Below, piece by piece: positions 62,701 through 64,000 of a stretch of 64,000 nt of DNA. Position 1 is the stretch's first letter, and every line of letters starts with the position of its first letter. The notes under the pieces are model-generated. The model was not told where the DNA came from. It was given only the letters and a program-made list of their open reading frames with translations, and did no database searches. Made by a program: the position numbers and the translations under genes. The DNA comes from an uncultured Collinsella sp. (GTDB lineage Bacteria; Actinomycetota; Coriobacteriia; Coriobacteriales; Coriobacteriaceae): the NCBI GenBank assembly GCA_934630375.1, contig CAKTVQ010000002.1, positions 1 to 64,000 on the forward strand. Reading direction: 5' to 3'.

Positions 62701-64000
62701 AGGCGGCATGGTTGGCGACATTCTCCCCCGCCTCGGCAGCGACCGAGAGCACGGCAGAATTGCCCTCATGGGCGCTCGCGTCCTGCGGCTGCGCGACCAC
62801 ACGCGGCACGTCCGCCTTCGCGAACTCAAACGTAACCTTCTGCGACGCGGTGATATCGCTCAGCGTGACCTCGTACGCCCCGCCCTTGTAATCAGAAATG
62901 TCGAGGTCGATGGCCTCGTCCGAGCCGACCTCCGAAACCGTCACCCGCTCGAGATAGCAACCCTCGTCAGGCGTCGCCGAAAGGGTCGCATCCCCGCCCT
63001 CAACAACCGTCACCGAGGCGTTGTCAACCGAACCGTTGACCGCCTTCGCCGTCACCTTGTAGCGCTCGGGTTTCTTCTTGACCGTCAGCGTGCCGGGATC
63101 GACCGCGACATCGAAGTTCGGATCGGCGACCGCCGCATCGATCTGGTACTCACCCGCCGGCGATTTCTTATTCGCCGAGCAGAAGTATGTAACCTTTACG
63201 TCCGAGGTATCGCAACGACTCACCAGGCTGGAGGTAAACTCGGGATTCGCCTGGCCCTCAAAGCGCTCGGCATCGTCGACCTTCACCAGCAGCTGAGCCG
63301 GAGCAACAGTAACCGCAAGCTCAACGTCCTCGGCGGCAAGATAGTTTCGAGATGCCTTGGCATGGACGACAACGCGTGCAGCGCCGGCGGCCTTCACGGT
63401 TGCGCAACGCCCCCTGATCGAAATCGGGTTTGCGCCGTCGTCCGCGGAGTCAACGAGCTCAAAGCTCACGGGAGTCTGGGCAGTGTTATCGAACACAATG
63501 GGGTCGCCACCGTACACGCCCGAATAGTTTGTCGTGCCCGTGATGACCTGGCTGGCCTTTGCAATCGAGAACTCAGCGGACTTCTTGCCCTGATAGTTGG
63601 GGTCGTTCACCTTAACCGTAACGCGGTAGTTGCCGCTGTCGCGCGGCTCCAGCGCCGTGGGGCCATAGGAGGTTCCATCGACGCCGCGATACGTGACGGA
63701 ATAGGCGGACGCATCAAGGCCGGCAACCGCAACCGTCGCACCGTGTCGTGCGCCATCGTATGTCACGTCGGACGTCTCGATCGAAATATCGACCGGAGCC
63801 TTCTCGATGACAAAGTCGCAGCTTGCGTTACCCACATATCCGTTAGCGTCGAGCGTCGCCAACGCACGATACGTACCGGCGTCCACTGGTGCCTGATCAG
63901 ACGAGTAATGCGTGTCGCCCGTACCCACATACGTTATCGCGACATTGTCCTCGCAGCCCTCAGGCACGCCCGAAAGCTCCGGTGCCTGCGCCGTCGCGTT
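59792..64000 (-). CDS. Large cell-wall-anchored repeat protein (5' partial, extends beyond the right edge)
   Basis: At least 1,402 residues; no start is in the window. The C-terminus has QLADTGDKAP, a sortase-motif variant, a hydrophobic helix and RRRHPGA, so it is covalently attached to the wall. Repeats of an MBG-like beta domain (DAGTYRAVATL, KVDDAERFEGEANPAFTS), Ig-like domains (SYQWFRMVDGKAVALEGETG) and He_PIG-like domains (LPDGLKLSRTSGGLTLSGTP) alternate. Two about 445-residue modules are joined by a Pro-Asp-rich linker, and another such linker precedes the anchor. A role as adhesin or wall spacer is likely. No catalytic domain is visible. Confidence 0.88.
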   Translation of the reverse strand, partial: NATAQAPELSGVPEGCEDNVAITYVGTGDTHYSSDQAPVDAGTYRALATLDANGYVGNASCDFVIEKAPVDISIETSDVTYDGARHGATVAVAGLDASAYSVTYRGVDGTSYGPTALEPRDSGNYRVTVKVNDPNYQGKKSAEFSIAKASQVITGTTNYSGVYGGDPIVFDNTAQTPVSFELVDSADDGANPISIRGRCATVKAAGAARVVVHAKASRNYLAAEDVELAVTVAPAQLLVKVDDAERFEGQANPEFTSSLVSRCDTSDVKVTYFCSANKKSPAGEYQIDAAVADPNFDVAVDPGTLTVKKKPERYKVTAKAVNGSVDNASVTVVEGGDATLSATPDEGCYLERVTVSEVGSDEAIDLDISDYKGGAYEVTLSDITASQKVTFEFAKADVPRVVAQPQDASAHEGNSAVLSVAAEAGENVANHAASSTGSAAEIELSYQWFRMVDGKAVALEGETGETLSLSDLDDEQAGEYFCRITQHYLGTEKQADSDCASVSVIAWDTLVFNGDVLPAASAHSTYLATIAGAAGGKAPYEYAWDETKLPDGLKLSRTSGGLTLSGTPSKTGVSAFDITCTDARGETATARFALVVQAKRVKLAFADGDFTYSGAPQAPEVTGAPKVCKGDLKIKYYGTGSTHYSSTEAPTDAGTYRAVATLRAHGYAGAAACEFEIASAKLTVKVDDAERYEGEANPAFTSTLESAVDTSGVKVEYSCDADENSPAGEYQIGANVADPNFDVVVVPGTLTVKKKQEPVDPDPVVPDPDNPDPDQPDPDPNPDPDNPDPDNPEPAPKPDPDNPDPDPSPDPDKPGPDNPDVPVNYEVTVKAVNGSVDNGSITVAAGESVAIAATPDEGCYLERVTVAEAGSDTAVDLDISDYKGGAYEVTLSGVAASQEVTFEFAKADAPKVIAQPQDASAHEGDAVVLTVAAEAGKGVADHAESSTGSAADVELFYQWFRMVDGEAVALEGETGETLLIENLDDDCAGEYFCRINQRYLGTETQADSDRAVVSVVPRDALVFNGGLLPAARAHSAYRVTIAGAAGGESPYEYTWDEADLPDGFKLTRAAGGLMLSGTPSKAGVFSFDVTCKDAQGETVTVHFVLVVQAKRVELAFEGGSFVYSGDAQAPEVTGVPKACEGDLRVRYYGTGGTHYSSSEAPTDAGTYRAVATLRSDGYIGAASRKFKITPAKLKVKVDDAERFEGEANPAFTSSLESVVDTSGVKVEYSCDADESSPAGEYKIGATVTDPNFDVEVEPGTLTVKKKQEPVNPDPDKPDGPDPDKPDKPEPDKPEPDQPDKPDPDNPDKPEPGKPEPGKPGSPDSDQSDSKDPTKPSSSDDSAADKTKANGAENSGQKASSKSSAQQLADTGDKAPLAVAVAAGAVALIALGLELLRRRHPGA
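60200..63060 (-). repeat. Two about 1.33-kb repeat modules inside the surface protein
   Basis: Codons for TVKKKQEP through VKAVNGSVDN, at about 60200-61540, are closely repeated at about 61730-63060. Between them lies a linker of Pro-Asp-Asn repeats. The two copies differ by scattered substitutions. Confidence 0.8.

Noticed and set aside
1..64000. Insertion sequences, integrases or prophage genes
   Set aside because: No transposase, recombinase or phage structural gene is recognisable; mobile signals are limited to noncoding repeats.

Overview
The window looks like a chromosomal segment of a high-GC gut actinobacterium of class Coriobacteriia, most likely a Collinsella species. This is an inference from gene content (formate hydrogenlyase, selenocysteine machinery, GlpA-like/DUF1667 cluster, short dispersed palindromes), not from a marker-gene comparison. 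No rRNA operon, transposase, integrase, prophage or cas gene was seen.

Layout. 1-470 is the 3' end of a GC-rich gene for a ricin-type beta-trefoil repeat protein. 471-1114 is AT-richer and holds an acyltransferase relic. 1115-11197 is a minus-strand surface polysaccharide operon of visibly lower GC. It runs from a NusG/LoaP-type antiterminator through a priming sugar transferase, four glycosyltransferases, a Wzy-like polymerase, a DUF1919 protein and a GT32 protein to a Wzx flippase. Its promoter lies between two perfect 15-bp inverted repeats, the signature expected of an invertible promoter. 11465-13445 is thrS, which lacks the TGS domain. 13536-18082 carries a zinc-ribbon membrane protein, an unusual 620-bp array of sixteen 15-bp motifs alternating in orientation every 40 bp, and a glycerol-3-phosphate-dehydrogenase-like three-gene cluster. 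18245-27901 is housekeeping: M24 peptidase, folC, valS, clpX, clpP, tig, tRNA-Leu.

28142-31887 is a two-gene xanthine-dehydrogenase-type molybdenum hydroxylase, followed by gdhA. 33733-38596 is a selenium/molybdenum locus: DUF3343 protein, MobA-like protein, tRNA-Sec, SelB, SelA. A Cys-type molybdopterin oxidoreductase lies upstream of selA. 40889-56296 is a complete minus-strand formate hydrogenlyase locus of the Hyf (FHL-2) type: hydN-like, fdhF, hyfABCDEFGHI, a HycH-like gene, hycI and focA. fdhF is interrupted by an in-frame TGA at 55283-55285 with a bSECIS-like hairpin just after it, so it encodes a selenoprotein. The tRNA, selA and selB needed to read that codon lie 15-20 kb away in the same window.

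56721-57543 is a RelB/PIN toxin-antitoxin pair. Then come tRNA-Gly, tRNA-Pro, a BrnQ transporter, and a very large wall-anchored repeat protein whose N-terminus lies beyond the right edge. Intergenic gaps carry at least four families of palindromic or MITE-like repeats, described individually.
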